From: Lucinisca nassula
Taxonomy: Eukaryota > Mollusca > Bivalvia > Lucinida > Lucinidae
Length of the DNA stretch: 64,000 nucleotides
Direction of reading: 5' to 3'
NCBI GenBank assembly: GCA_963580285.1
Contig: OY757017.1
Location: 13,714,538 to 13,778,537 of the forward strand
Every line of letters begins with the position of its first letter. Within the stretch, counting starts at the first letter, position 1. The notes beneath the pieces were generated by a model that searched no databases, was not told the DNA's origin, and saw only the letters and a program-made list of their open reading frames with translations. The position numbers and the translations under genes are program-made. Below, piece by piece: positions 1 to 10,969 of the stretch.

Positions 1-765
1 GACGGTTTTAGAGTATAAGAACTGAATAGGCAACGGGCAAACGGCAACCAGATGCCAATTCGCTAATTCTATAGAATTGGCAAGTGGCAACTGGCAGCCA
101 GCTGCCAATTCGATTTGAGACGATTTTAGAGCATTAGAACTGAATTGGCAAATGGCAACCGGCAGCCAGCTGCCAATTCGCTAATTCTATTGAATTGGGG
201 ACTGGCAACTGGCAGCCAGCTGGTTTAGGAGTACAAAAACTGAATAGGCAACTGGCAAACGGCAATCAGTTGCCAATTCGACAATCCTAGTGAATTGGCA
301 ACTGGCAGCCAGCTGCCAATTCGATTTGAGAGGGTTTAAGAGTATAAAAACTGAATAGGCAACTGGCAAACGGCAACCAGTTGCCAATTCGACAATCCTA
401 GTGAATTGGCAACTGGCAACTGGCAGCCAGCTGCCAATTCAATTTTGGGCGGTTTTAGAGTATAAGAACTGAATAGGCAACTGGAAACCGGCAGCCAGTT
501 GCCAATTCGCTAATTCTATTGAATTGGCAACTGCCAACTGGCAGCCAGCTGCCAATTCGATTTGAGACGGTTTAAGAGTACAAAAACCGAAAAGGCAACT
601 GGCAAACGGCAATCAGTTGCCAATTCGACAATCCTAGTGAATTGGCAACTGGCAACTGGCAGCCAGCTGCCAATTCGATTTGAGAGGGTTTAAGAGTATA
701 AAAACTGAATAGGCAACTGTCAAACGGAAACCAGTTGCCAATTCGACAATCCTAGTGAATTGGCA
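1..765 (-). repeat. 118-bp satellite array, inverted block
   Basis: This block is the reverse complement of the satellite at 776-5175. Its words read GAATTGGCAACTGGCAGCC and AATTCGACAATCCTAGTG. The unit is about 118 bp, made of a ~50-bp and a ~68-bp part, and is itself built on a GCCAGTT-like 7-mer. The left end is cut by the window edge. Open frames inside it only reflect the repeat and are not coding evidence. Confidence 0.95.
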
Positions 766-810
766 CTTAGTGGGTTGCCAATTCACTAGGATTGTCGAAT
801 TGGCAACTGG
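731..810. repeat. Head-to-head junction of the satellite
   Basis: The left arm at 731-765 and the right arm at 776-810 are exact inverted copies (CCAGTTGCCAATTCGACAAT against its complement), separated by a 10-base spacer CTTAGTGGGT. Array orientation flips here. Such a junction can arise by foldback replication or by fusion of broken sister strands. An assembly artefact is also possible. Confidence 0.9.
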
Positions 811-3800
811 TTGCCGTTTGCCAGTTGCCTATTCAGTTTTCATACTTTTAAACCCTCTCAAATCGAATTGGCAGCTGGCTGCCGGATGCCAGTTGCCAAT
901 TCAATAGAATTAGTGAATTAGCATCTAGTTGCCGTTTGCCAGTTGCCTATTCATTTCTTATACTCTAAAACCGTCTCAAATCGAATTGGCAGCTGGCTGT
1001 CAGTTACCAGTTGCCAATTCACTAGGATTGTCGAATTGGCAACTGTTTGCCGTTTGCCAGTTGTCTATTCAGTTTTTATACTTTTAAACCCTCTCAAATC
1101 GAATTGGCAGCTGGCTGCCGGTTGCCAGTTGCCAATTGAATAGAATTAGCGAATTGGCATCTGGTTGCCGTTTGCCAGTTGCCTATTCAGTTCGTATACT
1201 CTTAGCCGTCTCAAATCGAATTGGCAGCTGACTGCCAGTTGCCAGTTGCCAATTCACTAGGATTGTCGAATTGGCAACTGGTTGCCGTTTGCCAGTTGCC
1301 TATTCAGTTGTTGTACTCTTAAACTGTCTCAAATCGAATTGGCAGCTGGCTGCCTGTTGCCAGTTGCCAATTGAATAGAATTAGCGAATTGGCAGCTGGC
1401 TGCCGGTTGCCAGTTGCCTATTCATTTCTTATACTCAAAAACCGTCTAAAATCGAATTGGCAGCTGGCTTCCAGTTGCCAGTTGCCAATTCAATAGAATT
1501 AGCGAATTGGCATCTGGTTGCCGTTTGCCAGTTGCCTATTCAGTTCGTATACTCTAAAACCGTCTCAAATCGAATTGGCAGCTGGCTGCCGGTTGCCAGT
1601 TGCCTATTCAGTTCTTGTGCTCTAAAATCGTCTAAAATCGAATTGGCAGCTGGCTGCCGGATGCCAGTTGCCAATTCAATAGAAATAGCGAATTGGCAGC
1701 TGGCTGCCGTTTGCCAGTTGCCTATTCATTTCTTATACTCTAAAACCGTCTCAAATCGAATTGGCAGCTGGCTGCCAGTTGCCAGTTGCCAATTCACTAG
1801 GATTGTCGAATTGGCAACTGGTTGCCGTTTGCCAGTTGCCTATTCAGTTGTTGTACTTTTAAACTGTCACAAATCGAATTGGCAGCTGGCTGCCAGTTGC
1901 CAGTTGCCAATTCAATAGAATTAGCGAATTAACAGCTGGCTGCCGGTTGACAGTTGCCTATTCAGTTCTTATGCTCTAAAATCGTCTCAAATCGAATTGG
2001 CAGCTGGCTGCCAGTTGCCAGTTGCCAATTCAATAGAATTATCGAATTGGCAGCTGGCTGTCGGTTGCCAGTTGCCAATTCAACAGAATTAGCGAATTGG
2101 CAGCTGGCTGCCGTTTGCCAGTTGCCTATTCATTTCTTATACTCTAAAACCGTCTCAAATCGAATTGGCAGCTGGCTGCCAGTTGACAGTTGCCTATTCA
2201 CTAGGATTGTCGAATTGGCAACTGGTTGCCGTTTGCCAGTTGCCTATTCAGTTTTTATACTCTTAAACCCTTTCAAATCGAATTGGCAGCTGGCCGCCAG
2301 TTGCCAGTTGCCAATTCAATAGAATTAGCGAATTGGCATCTGGTTGCCGTTTGCCAGTTGCCTATTCAGTTCGTATACTCTAAAACCGTCTCAAATCGAA
2401 TTGGCAGCTGGCTGCCAGTTGCCAGTTGCCAATTCACTAGGATTGTCGAATTGGCAATTGGTTGCCGTTTGCCAGTTGCCTATTCAGTTGTTGTACTCTT
2501 AAACTGTCTCAAATCGAATTGGCAGCTGGCTGCCAGTTGCCAGTTGCCAATTCACTAGGATTGTCGAATTGGCAACTGGTTGCCGTTTGCCAGTTGCCTA
2601 TTCAGTTGTTATACTCTTAAACTGTCTCAAATCGAATTGGCAGCTGGCTACCAGTTGCCAGTTGCCAATTCAATAGAATTAGCGAATTGGCAGTTGGCTG
2701 CCGGTTGCCAGTTGCCTATTCAGTTCTTATGCTCTAAAATCGTCTCAAATCGAATTGGCAGCTGGCTGCAAGTTGCCAGTTGCCAATTCAATAGAATTAG
2801 CGAATTGGCAGCTGGCTGCCGGTTGCCAGTTGCCAATTCAGTAGAATTAGCGAATTGGCATCTGGCTGCCGTTTGCCAGTTGCCTATTCATTTCTTATAC
2901 TCTAAAACCGTCTCAAATCGAATTGGCAGCTGGCTGCCAGTTGCCAGTTGCCAATTCACTATGATTGTCGAATTGGCAACTGGTTGCCGTTTTCCAGTTG
3001 CCTATTCAGTTTTTATACTCTAAAACCCTCTCAAATCGAATTGGCAGCTGGCTGTCAGTAGCCAGTTCAATTGAATTAGCGAATTGGCTGCTGGCTGCCG
3101 GTTGCCAGTTGCCAATTAAATAGACTTAGCGAATTGGCATGTGGTTGCGGTTTGACAGTTGCCTATTCATTTCTTATACTCTTAAACCGTCTCAAATCGA
3201 ATTTGCAGCTGGCTGCCATTTGCCAGTTGCCAATTCACTAGGATTGTCGAATTGGCAACTGGTTGCCGTTTGCCAGTTGCCTACAGTGTATTTAGTTTTT
3301 ATACTTTTAAACCCTCTCCAATCGAATTGGCAGCTGGCTGCCTGTTGCCAGTTGCCAATTCAATAGAATTAGCGAATTGGCATCTAGTTGCCGTTTGCCA
3401 GTTGCCTATTCATTTCTTATACTCTAAAACCGTCTCGAATCGAATTGGCAGCTGGCTGCCAGTTGCCAGTTGCCAATTCACTAAGATTGTCGTATTGGCA
3501 ACTGGTTGCCGTTTGCCAGTTTCCTATTCAGTTTTTACACTTTTAAACCCTTTCAAATCGAATTGGCAGCTGGCCGCCAGTTGCCAGTTGCCAATTCAAT
3601 AGAATTAGCGAATTGGCATCTGGTTGCCGGTTGCCTGTTGCCTATTCAGTTCGTATACTCTAAAACCGTCTCAAATCGAATTGGCAGCTGGCTGCCAGTT
3701 GCCAATTCACTAGGATTGTCGAATTTTCAACTGGTTGCCGTTTGCCAGTTGCCTATTCAGTTGTTGTACTCTTAAACTGTCTCAAATCGAATTGGCAGCT

Positions 3801-5175
3801 GGCTGCCAGTTGCCAGTTGCCAATTCAATAGAATTAGCGAATTGGCATCTGGTTGCCGTTTGCCAGTTGCCTATTCAGTTCGTATACTCTAAAACCGTCT
3901 CAAATCGAATTGGCAGCTGGCTGTCAGTTGCCAGTTGCCAATTCTCTAGGATTGTCGAATTGGCATCTGGTTGCCGTTTGCCAGTTGCCTATTCAGTTTT
4001 TATACTTTTAAACCCTCTCAAATCGAATTGGCAGCTGGCCGCCAGTTGCCAGTTGCCAATTCAATAGAATTAGCGAATTGGCATCTGGTTGCCGTTTGCC
4101 AGTTGCCTATTCAGTTCGTTTACTCTAAAACCGTCTCAAATCGAATTGGCAGCTGGCTGCCAGTTGCCAGTTGCCAATTCACTAGGATTGTCGAATTGGC
4201 AACTGGCTGCCGTTTGCCATTTGCCTATTCAGTTGTTGTACTCTTAAACTGTCTCAAATCGAATTGGCAGCCGATTGCCAGTTGCCAGTTGCCAATTGAA
4301 TAGAATTAGCGAATTGGCATCTGGTTGCCGTTTGCCACTTGCCTATTCAGTTCGTATACTCTAAAGCCGTCTCAAATCGAATTGGCAGCTGGCTGCCAGT
4401 TGCCAGTTGCCAATTTAAAAGGATTGTCGAATTGGCAACTGGTTGCCGTTTGCCAGTTGCCTATTCAGTTGTTGTACTCTTAAACTTTCTCAATTCGAAT
4501 TGGCAGCTGACTGCAAGTTGCCAGTTGCCAATTCAATAGAATTAGCGAATTGGCAGCTGGCTGCCGGTTTCCAGTTGCCTATTCAGTTCTTATACTCTAA
4601 AACCGTCTCAAATCGAATTGGCAGCTGGTTGCCAGTTGCCAGTTGCCAATTCACTAGGATTGTCGAATTGGCAACTGGTTGCCGTTTGCCAGTTGCCTAT
4701 TCAGTTGCTGTACTTTTAAACTGTCACAAATCGAATTGGCAGCTGGCTGCCAGTTGCCAGTTGCCAATTCAATAGAATTAGCGAATTGGCAGCTGGCTGC
4801 CGGTTGCCAGTTGCCTATTCAGTTCTTATGCTCTAAAATCGTCTCAAATCGAATTGGCAGCTGGCTGCCAGTTGCCAGTTGCCAATTCAATAGAATTAGC
4901 GAATTGGCAGCTGGCTGTCGGTTGCCAGTTGCCAATTCAATAGAATTAGCGTATTGGCAGCTGGCTGCCGTTTGCCAGTTGCCTTTTCATTTCTTATACT
5001 CTAATACCGTCTCAAATCGAATTGGCAGCTGGCTGCCAGTTGCCAGTTGCCAATTCACAAGGATTGTCGAATTGGCAACTGGTTGCCGTTTGCCAGTTGC
5101 CTATTCAGTTTTTATACTCTTAAAATCTCTCAAATCGAATTGGCAGCTGGCTGCCAGTTGCCAGTTGCCAATTCA
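776..5175 (+). repeat. 118-bp satellite array with 236-bp higher-order unit
   Basis: About 37 units of 118 bp. Two variants recur: one carries CAATAGAATTAGC, the other CACTAGGATTGTC, and each has its own link (TTCGTATACTCTAAAACCG or TTGTTGTACTCTTAAACTG). They often alternate, giving a 236-bp dimer; for example 3735, 3971 and 4443, 4679 are in register. Some places hold an extra ~50-bp half unit (about 2050 and 4900). Leu/Pro/Val/Ala/Asn-rich ORFs of 66-166 codons run through it only because the repeat lacks stops in one frame, so I call no gene. Confidence 0.95.
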
Positions 5176-5277
5176 ATAGAATTAGCGAATTGGCAGCCAC
5201 ACTGTGAAGTTAGATGCCATTTGCCAGTTGCCGATTGAATAGGCAACTGGCAACTGGCAACTGGCAGCCAACTTCAC
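5176..5277. repeat. Foldback end of the satellite array
   Basis: Satellite words flip orientation again at about 5240. GTGAAGTTAGATGCC (5204-5218) pairs with GGCAGCCAACTTCAC (5263-5277). The array is therefore bounded on the right, like its internal junction at 770, by an inverted repeat. Ordinary unique sequence follows directly. Confidence 0.8.
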
Positions 5278-6420
5278 GGACATCAAAGCTTCGGCGTTTG
5301 GCTCGGCACAATGTTGTGGGTGTTAATTTACCTCTGACCTGCTGCTAACATTGCGACATTTTTTCAGGGTATTTATATCTATCAACACTACAGAAAAATC
5401 ATGCATACCCATGCTAGCTCGCTTTAAGTGTGAGAAGTATAGATACTAGCCACAATTATAGACATGAAGCAGATGTCAGCAGAAAGTTGATCTGCGTTAC
5501 AATTGCAATTCCTTCGGAGAAAAATGATGAAACTTCCCTACAGATCAGTGGTATAACTCCCGTCAGTACGAATTTCCACAACAATGCGATTGGCGTGAAA
5601 AATAAATGGCAGTATTTGGCGCTTGGCGACTATTAGGCAAACTACATGAAAATCAGACTTATAGCGGCCAAATGTTCGTCAAATAATTTCCCCACAAAAC
5701 CGCTCATGCATACACCGCATGATATATGCACGATTGGTGCGTGGAACTGCATATTTTGCCTACCATATTTCATCTAAAATACTTTAGTCGCGTTGGTTTG
5801 CCATGTACCTACAAAAATAATTTAGACGTGCATAAGCACCAGATAGGGCTTCTATTCCATCTCGTAACACTAACATTTAATTATGTTTAATTTTTATGAG
5901 CATTAGACATTTGATTTTAATGGTCAACAAAGTTGGGATTAATTGATTATGTTGGGGTTTAACGAAACGTCAACCATTGTGGGTCAATTTGAGTCGTCTT
6001 CGAGAGAATGGGACAGGAGAGAAAGAGAAAGGAATGAATAAAAGTGAAGAAACAAAAGAAATAACAGCCTTCCCACTCTCTTCCCGTACCTGCTTCAAGG
6101 ACAGAAAGCTTTGCCCAACTGTAAGCCAATATCAGTTAGATGCCTCAAGATACTAGACACATTCACTCCTCAACTATGTTGAGAATAAAAGCGTTTAAAG
6201 GGGAATGGGATCACCTGGCTAATTCTTTCGCCAGTTTCAAAGGGAGACAACTTTCGGGACTCCCTGTTCGCTTTTCGATAAGCTCTGTCCCACGGAAAGG
6301 AGCAAATTCTTTCCTTTTAGAGGAAATTCTTTCCTTTAAGAGTTGACCCTTATTGACATAGGGGACAAAATACTTTTGCAGGAGTTGCCTCCCCTGAAGG
6401 TATATCCATTCCCCTTAGAG
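5278..6420. other. Unique AT-rich DNA, no gene recognised
   Basis: I see no splice-supported coding exon, no protein family and no long repeat here. Around 6297-6345 a pyrimidine/purine word (AAATTCTTTCCTTT) occurs twice. It is shared with the palindrome at 15.6 kb. Confidence 0.6.
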
Positions 6421-6545
6421 GCTAAGTCGAATGCGCAACTGATTGGTGATCAAGAGGTCGTGCGTTCAATCACTGCTGGGACTAGCAACATTCACCAAGG
6501 AATATTTTCTACGGTCATTCTCTCCCTCCCGCCGGTTGTTAGTGT
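6421..6545 (+). mobile_element. SINE family A, 5' fragment
   Basis: Similar to the tRNA-headed SINE at 35897. It keeps GATTGGTGATCAAGAGGTCG, a degenerate B-box region (CGTTCAATCACTGC) and the body GCAACATTCACCAAGGAA then TTTTCTACGGTCATTCTC. The 3' half and tail are missing. Confidence 0.7.
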
Positions 6546-6591
6546 CTAGAAAAATAATTTACATTGCACTAGCTAATCACTTACGTATATA

Positions 6592-6775
6592 TATGTCGTA
6601 GGCCAGATTGGAATCTAGGCAGATCCGGAATCTTATCTGGCCTAGACAGATTCTGGATCTGCCTGGACCAAATTAGAATTCTAATTTGGTCTAGACCAAA
6701 TTAGAATTCTAATCTGGCCTAGGCAGATTCCGGATCTGCCTAGATTCAAATCTGGCCTATGACATATATAAGCAT
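6592..6775. repeat. Composite palindrome built of smaller palindromes
   Basis: The whole segment folds on itself: GTCGTAGGCCAGATT near 6596 pairs with AATCTGGCCTATGAC near 6767. Inside are smaller self-complementary words such as GCAGATCCGGAATCT, GACCAAATTAGAATTC and its complement TCTAATTTGGTCTAGACC. The modules GGCCAGAT, GGCAGATC and CCAAATTAG are reused in both directions. No transposon family recognised. Confidence 0.85.
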
Positions 6776-6952
6776 TCCAAGGTATCAAGAGCGACCCGAC
6801 ATGATCAATATTGTTTATTTGGCCGTTAAACTCAAAACCGAAGAAGCGAATAAAAGTGTTAAATGACCTCTGGATTAGACAAATACTGCACCATAGCACC
6901 TTTTGGCATGTTGTGTTCGTATCAACAACAAATCTATGAGTTGTTTGAATTA

Positions 6953-7143
6953 AGGTTTTACGTCCCCGTCAACACTATTAAGATCATTTTGGAGAGATTG
7001 CTTCCAGTTTTGTGGGATTTTACCCAAAATTGAAATGAAATGACATCTCAAGCCCTGCCGCCAAAACAAACCAGAAGGGTTTATTTGTAGCGACGTTTCG
7101 ACTCGCTCACTTTGCCTGGGCACGCAACAAAGAGAGCGCATAT
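6953..7143 (-). mobile_element. SINE family B, partial
   Basis: Reverse-strand copy of the most abundant short retroposon of the window. The hallmark, on the plus strand, is a T-rich tail joined to ACGTCCCCGTCAACACT, then CATTTTGGAGA, GGGATTTTACCC, AAATGAAATGACATCTCAAG and CCTGCCGCC. The 5' head is degraded. A SINE C copy is inserted at its edge. Confidence 0.85.
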
Positions 7144-7157
7144 TCTGGACTACTTCT

Positions 7158-7323
7158 AGAAGCATCTGTGGTGTAGTGGTTTCGCTACTCGCCTTGTAAA
7201 CCAGGGAACGCAGGATCGTTCCGGGCTTCTCCAGACTTCCGGATGAGTCTTAAAACCGAGGTTCCGTCTCCGTATGACCTTAGCTGTTGGTGGGACGTAA
7301 AACTCAAACACTCATTCACTCAC
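7158..7323 (+). mobile_element. SINE family C, full copy with 14-bp target duplication
   Basis: A tRNA-like head (A box TGGTGTAGTGG, degenerate B box GGATCGTTCCG) leads into CTTCTCCAGACTTCCGGATG, and the 3' end is GGTGGGACGTAAAACTCAAA followed by CACTCATTCACTCAC. Flanking direct repeats TCTGGACTACTTCT at 7144-7157 and 7324-7337 mark target-primed insertion. The A and B boxes suggest internal RNA polymerase III promotion. Confidence 0.93.
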
Positions 7324-7432
7324 TCTGGACTACTTCTGCGACTTTAAGGACTATCAAACTGGTACGGGAGAAGGGGCGTGCTGTTTTGACATTGGCTTCC
7401 GCCACGCGCTTGATAGTCTTCTAATGTATATA

Positions 7433-7777
7433 CAGTAGAACTTCGATGGGTCGAACACCGATGGCTCGTTCACCATGGATGTGTCGAACCCATTCTAGAG
7501 CCCCTAGCGAAATCCTATACATAAGAAATAGTGGAGGATAATTAAGGAGATTTTAGTCTTGTACCTTGTAATGTATGCTGTGTGTACTCATTAGAATCGC
7601 CTCGAAGAGGCGATTCTAATGAGTACACACAGCATACATTTTCATTATAGAACACCGAAAAGATGTCTAAAAGTATCTCGTTATGCCTCCTGACAGTAAC
7701 CTCAGTGGCTCGAACTACCCCAGTCTCGAACAAATTTTCATGGTTCCAAAGGTATTCGAGCCATTGAAGTTCGACTG
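7433..7777. mobile_element. Pogo/Tigger-like MITE (family M3) with palindromic core
   Basis: Terminal inverted repeats begin CAGTAGAACTTCGATGG and end with GAAGTTCGACTG, flanked by TA on both sides (7431-7432, 7778-7779). This is typical of pogo-like Tc1/mariner elements. No transposase is present. The centre (7571-7639) is a long hairpin containing TGTGTACTCATTAGAATCGC and its complement, homologous to the core of families M1 and M2. Other copies: 25636 and 33107. Confidence 0.9.
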
Positions 7778-7927
7778 TACTGATATTTGTGACTATGTTT
7801 TAACTTCAGTTTGTATCGTTAGGTTAGTATGCATAGTTTTATCAACTATGCATACATGCTCATATAATTGTTACAATGAGGACCATATGTTAGACTGGCG
7901 CTAGTGCCAAATATGTTATCCTCTTAA

Positions 7928-8084
7928 GTGAGTTTTAGTTTTACGTCCCTCCAACAGATAATGTCATACGGAGACGGGACCTCGGTTTAAAGACTCATCC
8001 GAAAGTCTGGAGAAGCCCGGGATCGATCCTGCGATCCCTGGTTTACAAGGCGAGTAGCATAACCACTGCACCACGAAGGCTTCT
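7928..8084 (-). mobile_element. SINE family C, reverse copy
   Basis: Reverse complement of the element at 7158: the tail GTGAGTTTTAGTTTTACGTC comes first and the tRNA-like head (CCACTGCACCACGAAGGC on this strand) last. The B-box complement is GGGATCGATCCTGCG. It is nearly full length. Confidence 0.9.
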
Positions 8085-8184
8085 ATTAACCTCTTGAAAT
8101 AAAGTTATTAATATCATTATCATTATTACAACATGTTTACAGGTTCCTGTAATAAATACCCTTGTGACCCACTCTGAATAGAGA

Positions 8185-8310
8185 AAGGTTTTGTTTGATT
8201 TGTTTGATTTGAGGTTTAACGTCCCCTTCAGCTCTGTAAAGGTCATTTTGGAGACGCTGCTTCCAATTTTGTGGGACTTTTACCCAACATTGAGATGAAA
8301 TGACATCGAA
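8185..8310 (-). mobile_element. SINE family B, 3' part
   Basis: Tail TTTGTTTGATTTGAGG, then TTTAACGTCCCCTTCAGC, GGAGACGCTGCTTCC, GTGGGACTTTTACCC and GAGATGAAATGACATC. The head half is absent (5'-truncated), as expected for incomplete reverse transcription. Confidence 0.85.
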
Positions 8311-8372
8311 TACAGAAAAGTGGGGTTTACAATGCCATACACTAATTCCTTAATTCTTACTCAAAAAGATAC

Positions 8373-9591
8373 CATCATGTTAACACGTCCGTGAAATGAA
8401 ACCCCCTCTAAAACCCACTTTATAAAGAAAAAAACTGGGGTTTACAGGGGTATACATTATTTTGCTTATTTATGCTCCAAGGCATAGGTTTTGGGTACGC
8501 GTTAGAAACGCCTCATTGAGGCGGTTCTAACGAGCACCCACAGCCTCCGTTTGGAGTATAATTAAGAAATATATATATATACTCAGAGGCAATAAAAAGT
8601 ATACAGTTTTTTATTTAGAATACCGAGTCATATATTGCTGTCTGTAATAAAATGTGCCTATGTCCGTTTTTCCCAAAACGTCTAAGTTTGTACATGTAAA
8701 ACACCAATTCTTTTCCTGTAACAGTCATCCATGATGGAGTTATTGCCCTTAATTGAAAATCAATATTTCCAATAAAATTTCATATTGTACACGATTATCA
8801 AAACTGTGCACACGGCAAAAGTCATGTACGAATGTTCAGCGATAAGACCACATCATTACTTTGCCATTAAACCCAAAAACAGCTTTAAACTCAATTGGAA
8901 TCTCTGCCTGTTCCGGATTATCTCCCTTTCAATTAAAATCATAGTGAATTAAATGAGTCTTTTTCTCAAATCGTGTAAGAGATATTCATTTGAAACGTTC
9001 GCATAATTATTGTTTTGCTCGACAACTTTATGCCTTCTCCATAGTAAAACCTCTAAAATTGCACAATGGAAAGTTAATCTTCAATACAAATCCCATAGAA
9101 ACATAATGCATTTAATCAAAGGAAGAACGTCAAAGGCGAAAATGCCATTTTCATAGTGAAAAGATGTTGCACTTTACAACGTGTTTAATTTCAATATGCG
9201 ACATATTCTTTCCAATCAGTTGCCCTCCTTTGAATTGTTGCATGAAAAATCATTTATTGAATAACCCTTATTCGAAACACATGTTAAAGGGAAGCTACTC
9301 AAGACAAAATATTGGATCAGACCCCCTGTCCATTTCAAATGACGCAATTTCATTATCCTTTAACCAATTTTAACGGAAAATCCAGCAAATTATGCGGAAG
9401 TGGTTGTTCTTATTTTGGATGACACATATGTATGTAGAGAGGGAGACATTGGGACGCAAATCGGCATTCAGTAACCTGTATACTTACTTTTGCCTCTCAG
9501 TATATATATATAAACATCAGAAAAGTAGCCATTTGGAGAAATGAAAGAAATGAAAGAATGCAATATGTGAAACGGATGTGATATTGTAATG
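8373..9591. mobile_element. M2 MITE split by an inserted element
   Basis: The left half (8373-8580) has the M2 terminus CATCATGTTAACACGTCCGT, the GGGGTTTAC arms and the central hairpin at about 8495-8550. The right half resumes at 9501 (CATCAGAAAAGTAGCCATTT) and ends in ATTGTAATG at 9591. A 919-bp element (8582-9500) lies between them. Confidence 0.8.
8582..9500. mobile_element. Non-autonomous TIR element nested in M2
   Basis: Imperfect terminal inverted repeats: CTCAGAGGCAATAAAAAG... at the left, ...TTTTGCCTCTCAG at the right. The two 25-bp ends match at about 21 positions and both reach GTATACAG. TA lies on both sides. The interior is AT-rich with no transposase. A TA target and short TIRs fit a Tc1/mariner-type non-autonomous element. 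The boundary lies in an AT dinucleotide run, so it is uncertain by a few bases. Confidence 0.65.
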
Positions 9592-9711
9592 GGTGGTAGG
9601 TACTCGTTGGAACGAGCCCACTGATGAAATTCTGATTAACATAAGGGTGTACACATTTTGCACTATGATGCCAACTGTGCATGTCTGTTGTTTTGTATGC
9701 ATGTTTGTGTA

Positions 9712-9855
9712 TTTGTTTGTTTGTTTGTTTGTTTGTGTTGAGGTTTTCCGTCCCTGTCTGCACGGTGTAGGTCATTGTGAAGACGTTGCTTCTGTTTTTG
9801 TTGGACTTTCACCCGACATTGAGATGAAATGACATGTCAAGCCTTACCGCCAAAA
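9712..9855 (-). mobile_element. SINE family B, 3' part
   Basis: A (TTTG)n tail leads into TTGAGGTTTTCCGTCCCTG, then GAAGACGTTGCTTC, GACTTTCACCCGACATTGAG and ATGAAATGACATGTCAAG. The head is missing. A C-rich run (9868-9893) follows. Confidence 0.85.
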
Positions 9856-9893
9856 ATAATCGCTTCCCTCCCCCTCCCCCCACCCCCACCCCG

Positions 9894-10184
9894 TGCTTAT
9901 TTCAATATAAATTATGATTTTACACTGTAATTATGATTAAGAATAACAAAGTACTTGATTAATCTTACTATTTATCAAAACACACTTTCACTCTTTGTAT
10001 GTTTGGCCCTTTTAAAAATGACAATGACATCAATCTGTTTGTGCCTGAATAAATTTACTTTGACTTGACTTGACTTGATTAAATTCAATTAAGGTAATTT
10101 CACATAAAATGGTTTTAAAATAGAAATTAATTATACATGTTCCTGTTTAACATGTACTGTTGGTGTTTTTTTATATATATATTT
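9894..10184. other. Unassigned AT-rich DNA
   Basis: No coding or repeat family recognised. A short (TTGAC)n stretch lies at about 10056-10078. Confidence 0.5.
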
Positions 10185-10189
10185 TCCAT

Positions 10190-10310
10190 ATTTTTGCTCA
10201 TAACATCATTAGAACTACCTCAATGAGGTGGTTTCTAGGAGTACCCACAACCTACATGTAAATTTTGTGCGAAATAAGTAAAATAATGTATACCACTGAA
10301 AACTCCACCG
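10190..10310. mobile_element. Degraded M1/M2 MITE centre
   Basis: A decayed copy of the palindromic core (CATTAGAACTACCTCAATGA, then GGTGGTTTCTAGGAGTACCC) and one flank (ATAAGTAAAATAATGTATAC). Termini are not recognisable. Confidence 0.6.
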
Positions 10311-10499
10311 TATCCATTGTGACAACACATCTGTGTGCTATAATGGCACCTCTACAATCTGTGGAACTAGCATGTCTCATCTTCTAATGTACTTATACAT
10401 AGCTGGAGTCAAATTCATCGCTAATAACATTTTTTTATCTAATCAGTATAAATGAAAAAACAGATTTTTTCTTCTTGGTTTTCGGCCAGGGTGTATCTA

Positions 10500-10695
10500 G
10501 GGGGGGGGGGGGGGGGTGCGATTGTCCCTTTCTGAAATAAGCACTTGGGGCAAATGTCCATTCAAAAAATAAGCAGTGGGGGCGGGGGGGGGGGGGGCGG
10601 GGGGGGGGGCAAATTTTCAGGTTGCATTTTCAACTGGGGGCAAATGTCCGTTAACACACTTTTTCATTGGGGGGGGGGGGGGGGGAGGGGGGGGG
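10500..10695 (+). repeat. Cluster of long G runs with GCAAATGTCC spacers
   Basis: Four G-runs, the longest broken only by single C or A bases, alternate with GGGGCAAATGTCC and AAATAAGCA words. This gives a degenerate tandem repeat of roughly 60-80 bp. The strand could form G-quadruplexes. It abuts the 5' end of a SINE B copy, whose head carries a natural G run. The glycine-rich ORFs across it are artefacts. Confidence 0.8.
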
Positions 10696-10800
10696 CGAAT
10701 GTCCTTGAATCTTCTAAGCGGTTTACCAGTTCTCATGTTCGGTCGGTTCAGGTCTACGCGGAGCACCATGCAACACAATCTCTGATGGGCGGGGACTTTG
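10696..10800 (-). mobile_element. SINE family B, head fragment
   Basis: Matches the head region: CTTCTAAGCGGTTTACCAGT, then a degraded TCAGGTCTACGCGGAG and GATGGGCGGGGAC at the end. The tail half is missing. Confidence 0.75.
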
Positions 10801-10969
10801 GATGTCTGTTACAACGGAATGTGCTATAACACGATGGGTTCATGATTTTTAGTGCTTTTGGGTCCAGCCGCTGTCACTCTCAGCGTAGGTACTGATCAAA
10901 CCGCTTACAGAAGTCATTCGATCTGTATATACATTGTTAGCAAGAGGTAGTGCATACTCCGGTTCACTT

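Noticed and set aside
943..5238. Overlapping ORFs of 60-166 codons with a repeated Leu/Pro/Val/Ala-rich peptide
   Set aside because: They follow the 118-bp satellite exactly, change frame from unit to unit and appear in both orientations. No start context or splice sites support a protein.
1..5277. A CRISPR-like reading of the regular direct repeats
   Set aside because: The whole unit is repeated, there are no unique spacers, and the context is eukaryotic.
9620..9640. CTGATGA at 9619 as a ribozyme core
   Set aside because: No GAAA, stems or cleavage triplet around it.
10545..10829. Glycine-rich 94-codon ORF
   Set aside because: Produced by poly-G runs and a SINE head.
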